Assembly: GCA_015501585.1 (NCBI GenBank)
Contig: JADNRY010000254.1
Span: 1 to 64,000, forward strand
Source: Rhodocollybia butyracea
Taxonomy: Eukaryota; Basidiomycota; Agaricomycetes; Agaricales; Omphalotaceae
DNA length: 64,000 nt
Direction: 5' to 3'
The number at the start of each line of letters is the position of its first letter. The stretch's first letter is position 1. The notes beneath the pieces are model-generated. The model made no database searches. It had not been told where the DNA came from and saw only the letters and a list, made by a program, of their open reading frames with translations. A program made the translations under genes and the position numbers. Below, in pieces: positions 10,151-22,400 of this stretch.

Positions 10151-11839
10151 ATGTCTGCTGATAATTCGACTACTTCTGACGTGGAGCCGAAGTCTCATCA
10201 CTTCCTGGCCCTAATCCTCCCTGATTTTATCATGTTGATCGTAAGTACTCGATGCTTGGAATCATTAGTGACAGAGTAATCATGTCCAGATTAATTCCAG
10301 TGTGTTGTCTTGTTTTATGGTCAGCTCAGTTACGTTGAATGTGGCCATGATTGAATTAAATTCGTTCTTCTAGGTTTATACACTATGCTTTTTTCTCTTT
10401 ATATCTACTTTCAGATTCAACATCGTGGACAAAAACGCCAATATCAAGTCGCAGTCCTGGTTCTATACATCCTGGCTACAACCGCCCTAGTCCTCGCTAT
10501 CTTGACTTACGAAAAAGAAAATCTACTGTTGTTTTCAGTACTATACAGCAACTTCGACACCTCAAAACCGGTAAGAACACCGGCGCCCATTCGAGCTTGG
10601 GTGACAGCCTGTTTCTTGGCGTTTGAGCATTTAGAGTGCGTGCTACGCTTTCAACTTCGTCCCATGTGAATACTTAGTCTGGTTTGACCCAGAGTTGCAG
10701 AAGCAGCTGTCTATCTGACGGCGAAGTAAGCTTTTGTATTTGTCTAAGAATCATTCATTTACTAAAGCTTCCTCAGCATCATAGCAGATGCTCTACTTGT
10801 TAGTGCTATTTTGATATGAGCTGGTCATTATATTGATTGGGGACTCAGTTATATCGTTGTTATGTTGTTTGGGGAGCGAGGAGATACATCATTGTTGTTC
10901 CTTCCTTATTTGCTTTGTCAACACAGGTATGTAAGATTTATAAACTTACTCGCCAATAGCCTCAAAGTACTGCTTCCACGCTCAAGGCCTGGCGGTGTAT
11001 GCTTTATTTCTGCAACAGGAGAACACAATCAAATCCCCCAAAGTGTCTTCGGGAAACATTGGAGAAAATGCTTTGCCTGATGCATCAGCAGCCATTACAA
11101 TATCATTCTTGGCAGTAAACCTCCTTACAAACACCGTATTAACTGGACTGATAGGTTTGGCTGTGTTGCAATTGAACGAGACCTTTCTGATGGTCAAAAT
11201 CTAGCAGGAAGAATCTGGTGGATATCAAAGGCAACCCAGCAGTCACTCGGGGCAGATAGCAGGGGTCACAATAGTTTGAACAGTGTTGTGAAAATGATGT
11301 TCGTCTGTTCACTTGTCTGGGTGATACCCTTGTAATACCTTTTTATTAGTCTTGAATCAGGCTCGCTGTATCCAGTGGCATTAACATTTGGTTTGGGGCT
11401 TAATGCAACAAATTCTGTAGATGCAGTAGAACCTATCCTGACAATTATTGTGGCATGTATCTCATTCCATCTGATCTATTTCTGATAGTGACTCAATATA
11501 TAATAGGGTATGGCTCCAACACTCATCATGGTTAGGACCGACCTGGATGTGAGCATCCACGTTAGCTCAGATCATGAAAACCATTGGCAACAAATCTTAG
11601 AGCCAGATGGCATGGAATCAAATAGACCTGCTTCAGGTTCAAGCTATGAGTTGCAACCCAATAATCAAATGGCAAGAGATGTGGGGTCGGGAGAATACAG
11701 GTCACCTGGGTGGGGCATCATCCAGAATAAACCTAGATATTCTACTAGAGAGAGCAACAAGGTCCAAAAACAACAGATAAAACGCCCGAGAGTGGGATCA
11801 CAGTCCGACTCACTAGGTGCTAATGCTGGATGGGGTTAG
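10151..11839 (+). CDS. 7-TM integral membrane protein (Agaricomycete YRCY-VW family), intact
   Basis: My model has ten exons: 10151-10240, 10301-10319, 10374-10635, 10693-10725, 10777-10798, 10849-10930, 10960-11154, 11205-11298, 11350-11452, 11507-11839, about 410 residues in one frame. Family marks in order are a short N-terminus, hydrophobic segments, VAEAAVYLTANIIADALL, YRCYVVWGARRYIIVVPSL, TGLIAGRIWWISK, LESGSLYPVALTFGLG and GMAPTLIMVRTDL. About seven membrane spans are followed by a long hydrophilic cytosolic tail. Function is unknown; the topology resembles GPCR-like receptors, but no ligand is known to me. The ninth exon ends at a weak donor (GTG|GCATGT, or three bases earlier), so that junction is uncertain. 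The stop may be premature, because the duplicate keeps a homologous tail beyond it. A decayed twin lies at 15,814-17,325. Confidence 0.8.
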
Positions 11840-12135
11840 TTGGGATGCTCCAACCCCGCATTTTGTGACCACCGGCGAGATCAGCCTACTACTCTATAAT
11901 TCCGACGAAAAGTTTTCAGGATGTTATGTGACATGACGTATTGATTGGTCTGAATTTTTGTACTTATCTGACGTTACGCATTTTTGTACGCACCAATACG
12001 CTCATCAGTGCCAAAAAAGTGAAGTCAGTGGATCTGGAAATGGGAGGGATCTCCCCGACGAGGTAGAATTTATTGGCTGGCTACGCCAGCATGAACTGAA
12101 CTTAGCAATTCATAATACATCGTTTCCCCCTGAAA

Positions 12136-12847
12136 TCAAGGCACAAGGGCCTCCTTCTTCCAACTACCCTGTACAGTCCTGTAAACTTTGTATGCCAATT
12201 TGATAGCACGCCAAGCTCCACATATTAGTCCACCTTGCTGGGATCAACCAGTACCAGCGCAAAATTCCACAATGCAATCTCCCAATTCTTCCTATTCTTT
12301 GGCTCTTCCTCGCGAGTCGCCACCAGCCGGCGTGGGACGGCACCAAGTAGGTTTCATACAAGGGTGAACACCTCAAGCCGCTTGGCTTCCCAGTCAAATT
12401 TGTCTCGGTTCAACGCTGTCATTCCGGACCCTGAAACGGATATCGTAGGACGAATAAACTGCTGGTGTAGATGATCTTTCGGTGAAGGTATGGCACATCC
12501 CACACCCGAAAGATGGTAAGTACTGTTCCGGCGGACCTTCGATCCACCAGGCAACATGGACCTGGGGATTGGCGATTAACTGAGCGGTTTTTTGGGCTGC
12601 GAACGTCAATTGTTGTGAGGATAAGAGGGACGCTTGGGGATTTAGAAAGGATCTGAATATGGACCGGACGGATGGAACAGGCGAATTTGACAGCTGCCTC
12701 ACCATAGAACACAGCTAAAAATAAATCAGATAAATAATCAGTATTATTTAGAGTCAAGGAAGAACGTACTTGCAAATGTACCCGTAGATTTTCTCTAAAG
12801 CATTAGTTATGGCCATTTGCCATAGTGGTGAGCTCAACGGTCGCCAT
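12136..12847 (-). pseudogene. Flavoprotein (PPOX-like) pseudogene in unit 2
   Basis: A recognisable copy of 6,010-6,841, with an ATG-equivalent at 12,847 (ATGGCGACCG...) and a stop-equivalent at 12,136. Compared with the intact gene it has lost the SPFMKATWCRP-to-PERPDES part (roughly 100 bp near 12,290-12,360), carries several single-base indels (for example near 12,225, 12,520, 12,590 and 12,650) and breaks into short frames. It keeps fragments such as 'HVAWWIEGPPEQYLPSFGCG'. No full product is possible. Confidence 0.88.
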
Positions 12848-13104
12848 TGCACTAGAGAGAAAGAGATGAGCGCTTGCTAATTCGCAGAAGATATGATTGA
12901 CGTCTTGGGAAATCGCGGGTTCTCAAATTCTCAGCCCTAACCAGTACTTACCGTTGGCGGAAGTGCGGGGAAGAAATTAATTTTGCATTGAGCATTTACA
13001 CTTCGGCCGATGTTATTATGTACTATGTACCTGACCTCAAGCAACCTCAAGGCGAGTTGAGATACCATTAAAAGGTTTATTTCTGCATTAATAAAGACAT
13101 CAGG

Positions 13105-13400
13105 TATGATATCTTGATGGTTTTCAAACCTGTATACGTGCATACAGCCCATACTTGCTCATCAGCCATATCTAGAAGGAACAAAAGTTCAGATAAACCC
13201 TCCGGCAGGCCCGGGAAGGAACACGGATGGTGCCGGCACGATAAGATAAACTACCGATGTTACCGTCCGAAAGTAAGGCGCAGATGTCCTCTTGTGCGAA
13301 CGTCTGCAAGAGGCCTTAAGTATGTTAAGTACTACTTCCTAAGACAATAAATAGTAAGGCGAATTTGCCTGGGCTTGGCCTGGCGCGTGGGCGAGTGGAG
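13105..13400 (-). repeat. LTR-like repeat fragment interrupting the AAD copy
   Basis: Read on the minus strand, this contains ACGTTTTTCC...CCCACGCG...TATTGTCTTA...AGTACTTAAC...AAGGCCTCTTGCAGAC...ACATCTGCGCC. The same ordered blocks occur on the plus strand at about 46,900-47,000. The shared blocks, with different flanks, mark a dispersed repeat, probably a solo or partial LTR. It stands where exons 1-3 of the AAD copy should be. Confidence 0.6.
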
Positions 13401-13402
13401 GA

Positions 13403-14662
13403 AAAACGTAACAGTTAGTGAGCTTTTCAAACGATTGAGCAATTATGAATGAATATCCTGAGCTACGGCGTTTACTTCCAGTCGGGGCGGGTCTTCGGGG
13501 GGATTCATCGGCGGATGGGTGGGGAAGCGCGGGAATCGGGATCAAATGGTTATCGCGAGGTAATACTTATCACTATTCAGTATATCACGCTCCCACGACC
13601 CCATTATCCGCATCTTGTTCTTCTTTCCCATGGACTAACCGCACTTCCCCTCAGTACACAACCTGCTACAAAATCAGCGACTCAAGTACTCATCGACATC
13701 CGTCACTCAACGAGTCAACTACACCGGTAACAACGCCAAGTCACTCCACCTCAGCGTCGAAGCCAGTCTCAAGAAACTGCGCACAAGCTATATCTTGTAT
13801 GTACACTGGTGGGACTGGGACACCTCCGTCGAGGAGGTCATGGATAATATCGTCGCGCCTGGGAAAGTCATCTATCTCGGCATATCGGATACCCCAGCTT
13901 GGGTCGTTGCGCAGGCTAATCAGTATGCGAAAGACCATGGAAAGACACCTTTTGTTGTTTATCAAGTGCGTACCTTTCCCCGCTTCTTTTCTTTCGTCTA
14001 ACCGCATTCGATCCCTCAGGGCAAATGGAACATCATGGACCGCTCCTTCGAGCGCGACATCATCCCTATGGCTCGTTCCCTCGGTCTGGCCCTCGCGCCC
14101 TGGAGTGTCCTCGCCGGGGTAGACTCCGTACCGACGAAGAAGAGAAGCGCCGCAAGGAAACTGGAGAGAAAGGACGTATGATGCACGGATCGGACTGGGA
14201 ACGTACCGAGGCGGAAGTCAAGGTGTCTCATGCTCTTGAAAAAGTCGCGAAAGAGATCGGGGCGAAGAGTATCTCTGCAGGTGAGTGACTACTACTTTGA
14301 CTTTTTCTTGTTCGCTAATCGCGCTTGAATTCTTTAGTCGCGATCGTGTACGTGATGCAGAACACACCTTACGTGTTCCCTATCATCGGAAGGCGCAAAG
14401 TCGAAAACCTCAAAGCCAACATGGAAGCGTTGGATATCAGCCTCACTGAGGCCCACATCAAGGAGCTTGAGAGTGTCGTACCGTTCGATGTTGGGTTTCC
14501 TTGTAAGCTTCGCTCTGAGTTCCATATCCTAACCGTTCACCCCATTTCTGTTTTACTAAACCTGATTGTTTTCTTTGCGATAGGGTGATGGCTCCGAGCC
14601 GATATTATTGTTCAAGGCGGCCGCAGGTTCCTCGTACTCAGGCATTGAGAGCTCAGCAGTAG
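13403..14662 (+). pseudogene. AAD pseudogene in unit 2 (5' truncated)
   Basis: Homology to the intact AAD starts at the end of exon 3 (TTAGTGAG at about 13,410) and runs to a stop at 14,662. Exons 1-3 are missing. The exon 4 equivalent is riddled with substitutions to G (13,481-13,560). Exon 5 has an insertion near 13,685 and deletions near 13,793 and 13,845, exon 6 lacks one base near 14,117, and the last exon lacks the MVK codons. Open stretches still read [16 protein letters not shown] and '[18 protein letters not shown]'. No functional product is expected. Confidence 0.93.
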
Positions 14663-15813
14663 GCATCTTTCTGTACGTCATGATCATGTAGCCATAACTC
14701 GTCGTTGGAGTGTTGTACAAGTGTATTTGAGTACTGTTGTCGTTTTTTTGTACATCCAAATTTTGTTTACTCCTTAGTGGAAATACGGCTGCTCGTTGTC
14801 AACCACTCTTGATTCAAACCTTCAAACCTTTGTTCATCTACTCTTGATCTACTCTTGATCCCCGACTAGATGATGTACCGTTTTCGTAGATAGGTGGATG
14901 AGTAACACCACGCATCTGTCCCTATCTCCTAGTTTGCGTCCCCTCCGATCACCGATCACATAGCAGGCACCAGCGTAGTCTGTTGCTAGTCACAAGTGAT
15001 GCGATGAATAAGGAAGAGTTATCACAAGTTCTTCTACCCTTACTCAAGAACCATGAGTTTTCACCTCAGGAACTCAGTGCGTTGTACAATACTGCCACCG
15101 CGACTGCGCTCCGTAGTCTCTCAGATGCCCCGGGTTTCTGAGTTTGATTTTGCACCGTCGTTGCACCGGCAGGACCTTTTGATGTACTTGATGTGCTATG
15201 ATAGATGTGTCCGACAGTGCCCTCTTATTCACTACATTTCGACTATGATTTTACTGACAGTTATGGCTCCCATAGTGTGGCTGGTTTCAAAGTTCAAACC
15301 AATCTGCAGCACTGTACAGGTGCATCTCTATCAAGTTCTATCCGGCTGCGCTTTGCAACCTGTTTTTTCTGATCAGGCACGATCGCCTAGCTAAGCTATG
15401 ATAGATGTGTTCGACAACCTTGTTCTTGGCTAATTCACTACACCCCGACCAAGTATCAGACGATCAGACGGCGTCGGGAAGTTCGGAATGTCTTTGCAAT
15501 TGGGTAAGGGCTCCGAGCAAGTCTCGACTCGGAGGGCCTGTAACTTAGCTTAATTCATGCTGATTCCATGATTAAAGTCTAAAGCCTGAGGTCGTACAAG
15601 ACATTGGTCTTTGTGTCCAGTCAAGGCATGATTCGTATTACGTTCAAAGTGTGATCCTTGGGAGTCCCTCTGTCGTTCCACAATTAACAATGATTTAGTA
15701 CCGGGGCTCGAGCAGTGCACCCGGAAGTGTTACTAGAAGGCCGGTGCCCATGCGTATTTCATCAAAGATCGTTCCTCATGTCCCTTGTTGTGTTCATTTG
15801 ATGTTCATTAAAA
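14663..15813. other. Duplicate of AAD 3' flank, no gene seen
   Basis: Corresponds to 8,931-10,150. The plus ORF at 15,053-15,394 has no counterpart kept open in unit 1 and no family resemblance. Confidence 0.5.
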
Positions 15814-17325
15814 ATGAGCATGTTCAAGCGCGATTCTTGGCCCTTTTTTTTTTTTTATTGCACTTTCTTCACATCGCGCCCATTGTTATGTTTGCCGATA
15901 GTTTTAACTGCTTCTGTGGAGCAGAAGTCTCATCTCTTTTTGGCCTTAATACGGCCTGACTTTATTATGTTGATTGTGAGTTCTAGATACTTGTAATCAT
16001 TTGAATTTTGGCTAAGTAATCACCTACTAACGATTCCAGTGTGTTGTCTTGTTTTATGGTCAGTCCAGCCTGAGTTACATTCAATGAATCTGTCCATGAT
16101 ACATTAATTCCCATTTTTCTTCTAGGAATATACACCCTGCTTTTCTCTCTTTATGTCTATCTTCAGATTCAGCATCGCGGACAAAAGCACCGCTATCAAG
16201 TTGCAGTCCTGGTTCTATACATTCTCGCTACAACTGCCCTAGTCCTCACTATCTTGACTTATGAACAAGAAAATCTCCTGTTGTTTTCGAGAGTATACGC
16301 TGACAGCAATGCCTCAGCGCAAGTGCAAGCCCATTTCTTGAAGTTTGAACATCTAGAGTGCGGGCTACTTTTTGAACTTCATCCTATGTAAATACTTAGT
16401 ACGGTTTGGACCAGAGTTGCTGAAGCAGCTATCTATGTGATGGCGAAGTAAGTTTCTGTGTTTATCTCAGAATCCTCCGCTGAAGCTCCTTCAGCATCAT
16501 AGCAGATGCTCTACTTGTCAGTGTTTTTTGATATGACTTAGATTATACTGATTGGATGGTTCAGCTATATCGCTGTTATGTCATTTGGGGTGCAAGAAGG
16601 TACATTATTGTTGTTCCGTCCCTAATTTGCTTTGCCAACACAGGTATGTAGAATTTATGAACATACTTCAAGAATATAACCTATACTGTTTCCACACTCA
16701 AGGCCTAGCAATTTATGCTGTAGTTCTGCAACAGGAGAAAACAGCCAAATTACCCAACGTATCTTCTGGAAATATTGGAGGCAATGCTTTGCCTAATGCA
16801 ACAGCAGCCATTACAATATCATTCTTGGCCGTAAATCTCCTTACAAACAGTATATTAACTGGACTGATAGGTTTGCTCTGCACTAGTACTAGTACAATAG
16901 AAAGAGACTTTCTGATGGTTGAAATCTAGCAGGAAGGATTTGGTGGATATCGAAGGCGACCCAGCAGTCACTCCGAGTCAGCACTGGGTATAATAATTTG
17001 AACAGCATTGTGAAAATGATGTTTGTTTGTTCACTCGTTTGGTTGATATCTTTACGCTGACCTTCTTATTAGTCTTGAATCGGGCTTGCTGTATCCAGTG
17101 GGATTAGCATTTGGTTTGGGGCTTAATGCAACAAATTCTGTAGATGCAGTAGAGCCTATCCTGACAATTATTGTGGCATGTATTCCGTTCCATCTGCCTA
17201 GACAGTGGCTCAATACCTAACAGGGTATGGCTCCAACGCTCATTGTTGTTAGAACCAACCTGGATATGAGCATCCAATCGGATGAGAATCATTGGCAACC
17301 TATCATAGAGCTGGATGGCATGTAA
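15814..17325 (+). pseudogene. 7-TM protein gene, duplicate copy with damaged ends (probably non-functional)
   Basis: Most exons of the 10.2-kb gene can be matched here and stay open, including YRCYVIWGARRYIIVVPSL, TGLI, AGRIWWISKATQQSL and GMAPTLIVVRTNLDMSI. There are three changes. Small indels put the original ATG (about 15,890) out of frame, although an in-frame ATG exists at 15,814. The acceptor before the NLYCFHTQGLA exon has changed from ATAG to ATAA, and the next upstream AG creates a stop. GAA has become TAA in the tail (17,323-17,325), removing about 90 residues. A shortened receptor-like protein is conceivable only if splicing adjusts. I call it a probable pseudogene. Confidence 0.65.
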
Positions 17326-17639
17326 TCAGATCGAACTCCTCTGGGATCAAGCTATGACTTGCGGCGCAATAACCAAAAAGGATTAAATGTGTCATCAGAA
17401 GGTTACAGGTCCCGGGTGGCCAGCCACCAGAGGGAACCTAGATATCCCTTTACCAGAAATAGAAAGATGGCTCAAAAACCAGGAACATCAGGTCCCAAAC
17501 TAGTAGGAGACGTAGTGCATAATACTAGATGGGGGGGCTTGGATGCTCCACCTCCTGCATTCTTTGACAGTCAGCAAGGCTTCGCTACTACAACCATATA
17601 ATTTCAATCTGTTGAGAAACAGGCAAGAGACTAGAGTTA

Positions 17640-17850
17640 CGAGTAACCATTGACATTGCCAAAAGTGCGGTAGGGACTGTTAGGGTTCGGGGCTTGGTTA
17701 GGGTTAGCGCGCGCATATAGCGTAAATAAGGCTTTAGTGTGCCCGCCGACGACCCCCCAGCTGGAGGACCCCCGAGCTTGCAGAGGGGAGGGAAGCGGAG
17801 CGGGCCCGAAATTTACGCGTTGACAGCTGACACATTTGTGCAATTACTTA
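17640..17850. other. GC-rich island with telomere-like hexamers
   Basis: In an otherwise AT-rich region, 17,660-17,820 is strongly GC-rich and contains TTAGGG at about 17,680 and 17,699 within 'GTTAGGGTTCGGGG...GGTTAGGGTTAGCG'. No gene seen. Two hexamers could be chance or an interstitial telomeric trace. Confidence 0.4.
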
Positions 17851-18021
17851 GCAACCGTACCGTAATAATTAGCTGCAGTTGTTTTTGAGTTGTTTTAACA
17901 GTAAATCTTCATACAAAGTACTGACTCATTATAACAACTTGTCTTTGATTATTAAATTTGTGTTCTGATTCTCTGAACTCAGTATAATCATACTGACTAT
18001 TTAATAAGTAGGACTTTATAA

Positions 18022-19439
18022 TCATAACTTGGATTCCAAAACTCTTGCATCAACCTTCAGACACTCAAATATTGTTTCTGCAACTCTCTGTGGACTCTCT
18101 TGTGGTGCCTGCAACAGCTCGCATAAGTCAGTAAAAAATGAAGCTGGAGGGGAAACATCACTAGCCGTATGCCCCACTCCTTCAATGTATCCAAAACTAG
18201 CAAGGTTTTGCAACCCAATGATATTCTTTAAAATATACTCTTTGGTTGCCCCAGCACTGTATATCATGTTATGAGGATCAATACAGCGTTTTGAATCAAA
18301 GGAGTACCCACATGTAATCATGTATTGTGCCATAGTAGATATGCGTCCGTATGCGTAAAGCATAAGAACGGAAACCTCGATAAACGGTGGAATATCCTAG
18401 AGAATCCATATAGACAGCCTACCATGGTAACAAGCTCAAGAATAAGCTGCAGGTTGAATTTGTACAAGGAGAGGACACTAACTGTTTCTTGCTTCCGTGT
18501 ACACTTGAGTGTCACGCCTTCTTTGATATTTGGGTATTCAAGTGTTGGAAGAGGACGTAGACCGCTTCCCTGCGCAAAAAATTCAGAAAGTCTTCACATG
18601 TACTAAATGTATAGGAGATAGAATAAACAAACCACAAAAATTTTCAATACCCTGTCATCCCACTTCTTCCATGTATTACGCATCTTTAGCATCTTGTATG
18701 CCTCTTCTTGAGACGGCCAGATGTCCTGCCTCACTTCTGCCCCTTGTGGGAGCTTTCTCGCATTAGTGCTCCAGATTATGCTTGGGTCCATTGTCATAGG
18801 CTCCACAAGGATTATAGATGAGAAAAGACTTTCAATGGATGGGACATGGTCCAGTCCAAGAAGAAGGGAAATGGCACTCATGGAATGCCCAATTCCAATC
18901 AGTGTATGAGATGTAAAGTCGAAGGTGCTGACAGTTTTGCCTTCCAGTGTAGATCCAAGGAGAGTACGGCCTCTGCCAGTCAAGAAAGAGTGAATACTAC
19001 GTCCATATTCCCCCCATTGAACTGAGTGATGAAGGTTAGAACAAAAATTTTGACATGATACTGCTCCTCACAAACTGGCTCGTATCCCCATTGAAGGCTC
19101 TCTTCATTAAGCATTGCAGAGTCTCCGTGATTTGGGGCTTCGAGAGACCAAATTTCTCGTATCTTGATCCTCAATGACTGTTGCATAATTATGTTTAGTA
19201 GGTCGTCAATTGTGGGCTTTCAGAGTATGAGTAATGCTACCGCTATCTTCTCAACTGAGGGAAATAACACCTACCTCCCAATGTTCCTTGCTGAAACCCG
19301 TTCCGTGGGTGAACACTAGTGTCAGGCCATCTTGCCATGAAGGCCTCCTGTATCGTTTGACCGTTGAAACCAATGGATAGTAAGGTCGGGGATCCCAAGT
19401 ATAGCATTCAGAAATTAGAGGCGAGCTCATCTTGAGCAA
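18022..19439 (-). CDS. Alpha/beta hydrolase, intact
   Basis: Five exons: 19439-19275, 19216-19072, 19021-18633, 18569-18432, 18396-18022, all joining in frame to 403 residues. It begins MLKMSSPLISECYTWDPRPY. The oxyanion region is FTHGTGFSKEHW (residues about 42-53), then IREIWSLEAPNHGDSAMLNE, and the nucleophile elbow LIGIGHSMSA with Ser150. An acidic residue lies in the later core and the catalytic His is in EGVGHTA (His355). These are the marks of a serine hydrolase of the AB-hydrolase_1 type found in many basidiomycetes (some relatives are annotated as peroxisomal or toxin-processing-like hydrolases). The substrate is unknown. No signal peptide is seen. It stands alone; neighbours give no pathway hint. 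The acceptors of introns 1 and 3 are less certain than the others. Confidence 0.85.
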
Positions 19440-22400
19440 AATCCCAATTTTTTCTCATAGCATATATAGCTCTCATACAAGTGTTAATGCTGCATCTGCA
19501 CACATTTCCTATGCTGGAGTTTTCCGGCATTACGATCACAGTTTCTCTATAGTGCTGTACTTATCCTGATAGAACTGAATTGAAAACCTAATTGAGGTAC
19601 TATGCATCTGCCAGTGCTGTGCTGTGGACTGCCCTGGAATGTTGTGGACTGAACTAAACTCAATTGATGTGCTAGCAATGCTACGGAATTGTATCAATCC
19701 CATGTAAGCAAAAATCAGAATCTGATCATATGTGATCATAAAATGTTATTCTGATTATCAAGTCCTGGTAGGCATTAACTTCGGTGATCCTAGGAGTGGC
19801 ATGTACGCTGTATAGCTTGTACTATCCTCGCTTGCACCCTGGGGCCTGCACCCCGCGCACTAAAGCACTAAACTCGTAGGTGTCAGAATCAAAGAGCTTT
19901 GGTAAATGGTGATATAAACATGAAAATTGTGCTTAAGCACTAGCACTGTAGGGCACTGCCATTTTTTACATTCCTATGTACTACAATTCCATTGGCATTC
20001 GAGCAATAGGAACAGGTTGTTTCACAAGTTCTCCCCCTTGATTGTCCCAATTAGTTGTACTTTCATTTCGCTTCCACCAGTGAACCACCAGTGAAGTATG
20101 ATTATCATTCAGAGTGTAAGATTACTTACATCAAGCACATATTTTTATCCATGCTCACAAACTGCTTCCGTTGCCTTCTCATCTATTCCGACCGCTCGCC
20201 CTCTGCAGCAAGAATCATCCAATAAGTATTGGTTAACATGTGTAAATCAACATACAGAGGAGATGAGATAACCAGTGATTTCAAAGTTATTTGTGGATCA
20301 ATTCTGGATGAGCGAGGACAGAAGACAGGTCCCTGACTCCCCGTGTCGTTGGAGAGGGCAAGGGGACTTCTGGTATGCCCAACGCTCGCTCCCTAGCGGT
20401 AAAGGTCACCGTGGTAGTATTTCATTGAGCTACGTACAAGCAAAAACTAACGTGCTCGCCATCACGTGGTTCAAACCAAGGATGAGCTAAGAGCTGGACA
20501 GGTAGACGCGACGTTCTACCTGTTCCATTGTGTTACTGAGATCTATCACCATAGTGTCCGGATTCTCCGAATTTTGCTGAACTTCCCCACTGCCCGATTC
20601 CCCCATCGTCTTTCTCATAACAACATTGTTGCTATCTGTTGCCATCAACCTTCTCAACGAATTACCTAGTTTGTAATTCAGGGATGGTACGTACATAGTA
20701 CCAATGTGGACACGGGTCAGAAACCATCGCATCAACATCGCGTCCAAAGCGTCCCGTTCATTCATCAATGAAAACACACAATTTTTCAATAGTTTTGTCT
20801 GTTTTGAACATCCAAACAAAAGTACAAATTGATAAGGCAAGCGGCGGGGACGGTACAGTCGACCTTCGGGAGTGAAGGGAATCGCGATCCTATACTTCCT
20901 ATACTCTAAATAAAGGCTGTTTAGACGCTCAAAATAATTTACATCAGCAATTCCCGCGCAGCGGCTGTTCCGGCAAGTGCACAAGCGCGGAGCGCTCGGC
21001 AACTTTCAAAATACATCTGATCAAAGTGCTGGCTTCCTTCCATCCTGGAGTCATCGTTGTACTTTAAATCATTAAGTGCTCAAAATTACTTATGTATTTT
21101 TACCCAAGCAACCACAGTGTAGCGGCAGAGTCACTGGCCCACAGTGGCACTTTTGCCGCACTTTCTAAGTTCTTCATTGGTCCTTCATGCAGCGCGCCTC
21201 TCTCAACAAATATTTTTCCCTAAAAGTTGCTGGAGTAAGTAAGTATGCCCAATGACGACTGTTAAGATTGACAAGAGATTAATGCACTCAGCATGATAGA
21301 TGTATTGTACCATCTATGGCCACTGAATGTGCCATGCATTAATCAAGTCTGGGATCTACTGTTGCATACCTTTATGCTTGAGTCAGTGGTCCATTGGCCA
21401 AGCCCAAAAATCTGATGCTGAAGTCCTGGAGCAAGTTGTTGATGACAAGCCAATGTTAGAGTAAGTATAGTCAACTCAGCAGCAGAGGGTCTGGGAAGAG
21501 CCAAAATGTCCAAGTTGTACCCATAATGCTGATGTTGCTATGGGTCATTGGCAAGTCATTGGTCAACACAAGAATAAAGGGAAGGGGAACATGCTCATAA
21601 TTCACACCGTCGTTAATCCTTAGCAAACTTTATCTTGCGCCTTTATGCAATCTACTCAAACAGTAACACCAAAGTAAGACGGCTGTGTTCGGAAGGGGGG
21701 GGGGGAGGGGGGGGGGTAAAATATCCTTATCAATTTGATATCTATTGATTTCTGTACCAAAATCACCTGTTACAACAAGCGGTGGAGATTGGTGGAGCCA
21801 CTGAGGGAAAACAACAACAATGTATGAAAACAATCTACTAATGTATGTACTACTACATATAGTTGAAACGACTGAACACCTACATACAGAGTTGATACGG
21901 AGTATGTATTTAACAACTTACATAGTAGTACCAAAGGCAATACGGGTGGTAGAAGAAGTGGATAAAATGAGATTAACCTTGAAATTGTTCAAACTTTGTA
22001 GCTCTGAATGGTAGATCAAATACTAGGGATACCTCCGTGACGTAGGCACGGGTCTCTTCAAGCTTGTACAGAGGAAAGAACGATTAGATTACCTAATGTA
22101 CGTACGGAGTATATAAGTAGCTACTGTACGTAAGTGGCGGAACGACCGAGCACAATAATATATGCTTCAACACAAATATTTTGAGCAAAAACAACCAAAG
22201 CCCCTCCAAAATCCTTTTTTTAACCATGAGAGATTTTGCAGCACTTCCTTTGCCCCAAGTGATAAAATTGGTCTCATATAACTCGATTTTATGTGAGTGA
22301 CAGTTTTCTGGTAGTCGGAATCCAAGGAGTCAGAATCGAGTTCAACTTTGAGCATGAAAAGGAACCAGAGAAGAAAGAAGCGCCGTTAGCCTGAAACTCT

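Larger units (their letters stand above)
6000..11850. repeat. Tandem segmental duplication, unit 1 (intact genes)
   Basis: Flavoprotein (minus), AAD (plus) and 7-TM (plus), with their intergenic DNA, recur in the same order and orientation at 12,130-17,620. Similarity extends through introns and 3' flanks, so this is genomic duplication rather than retroposition. Unit 1 keeps all three genes open. Confidence 0.9.
12130..17620. repeat. Tandem segmental duplication, unit 2 (decayed genes)
   Basis: Direct copy of 6,000-11,850. The flavoprotein and AAD copies are pseudogenes and the 7-TM copy is altered at both ends. An LTR-like fragment at about 13,105-13,400 replaces the 5' half of the AAD copy. 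Confidence 0.9.

Noticed and set aside
13445..14122. 225-codon plus ORF in the AAD duplicate
   Set aside because: It crosses former introns and runs in a different frame from the AAD exons over much of its length; an accident of a decayed GC-rich gene.
20466..20490. GGTTCAAACC resembling a tRNA B box
   Set aside because: No matching acceptor or anticodon stems around it.
20487..21002. 171-codon minus ORF
   Set aside because: Single ORF, no recognisable family, no supporting exons. Kept only as a remark in the intergenic entry.
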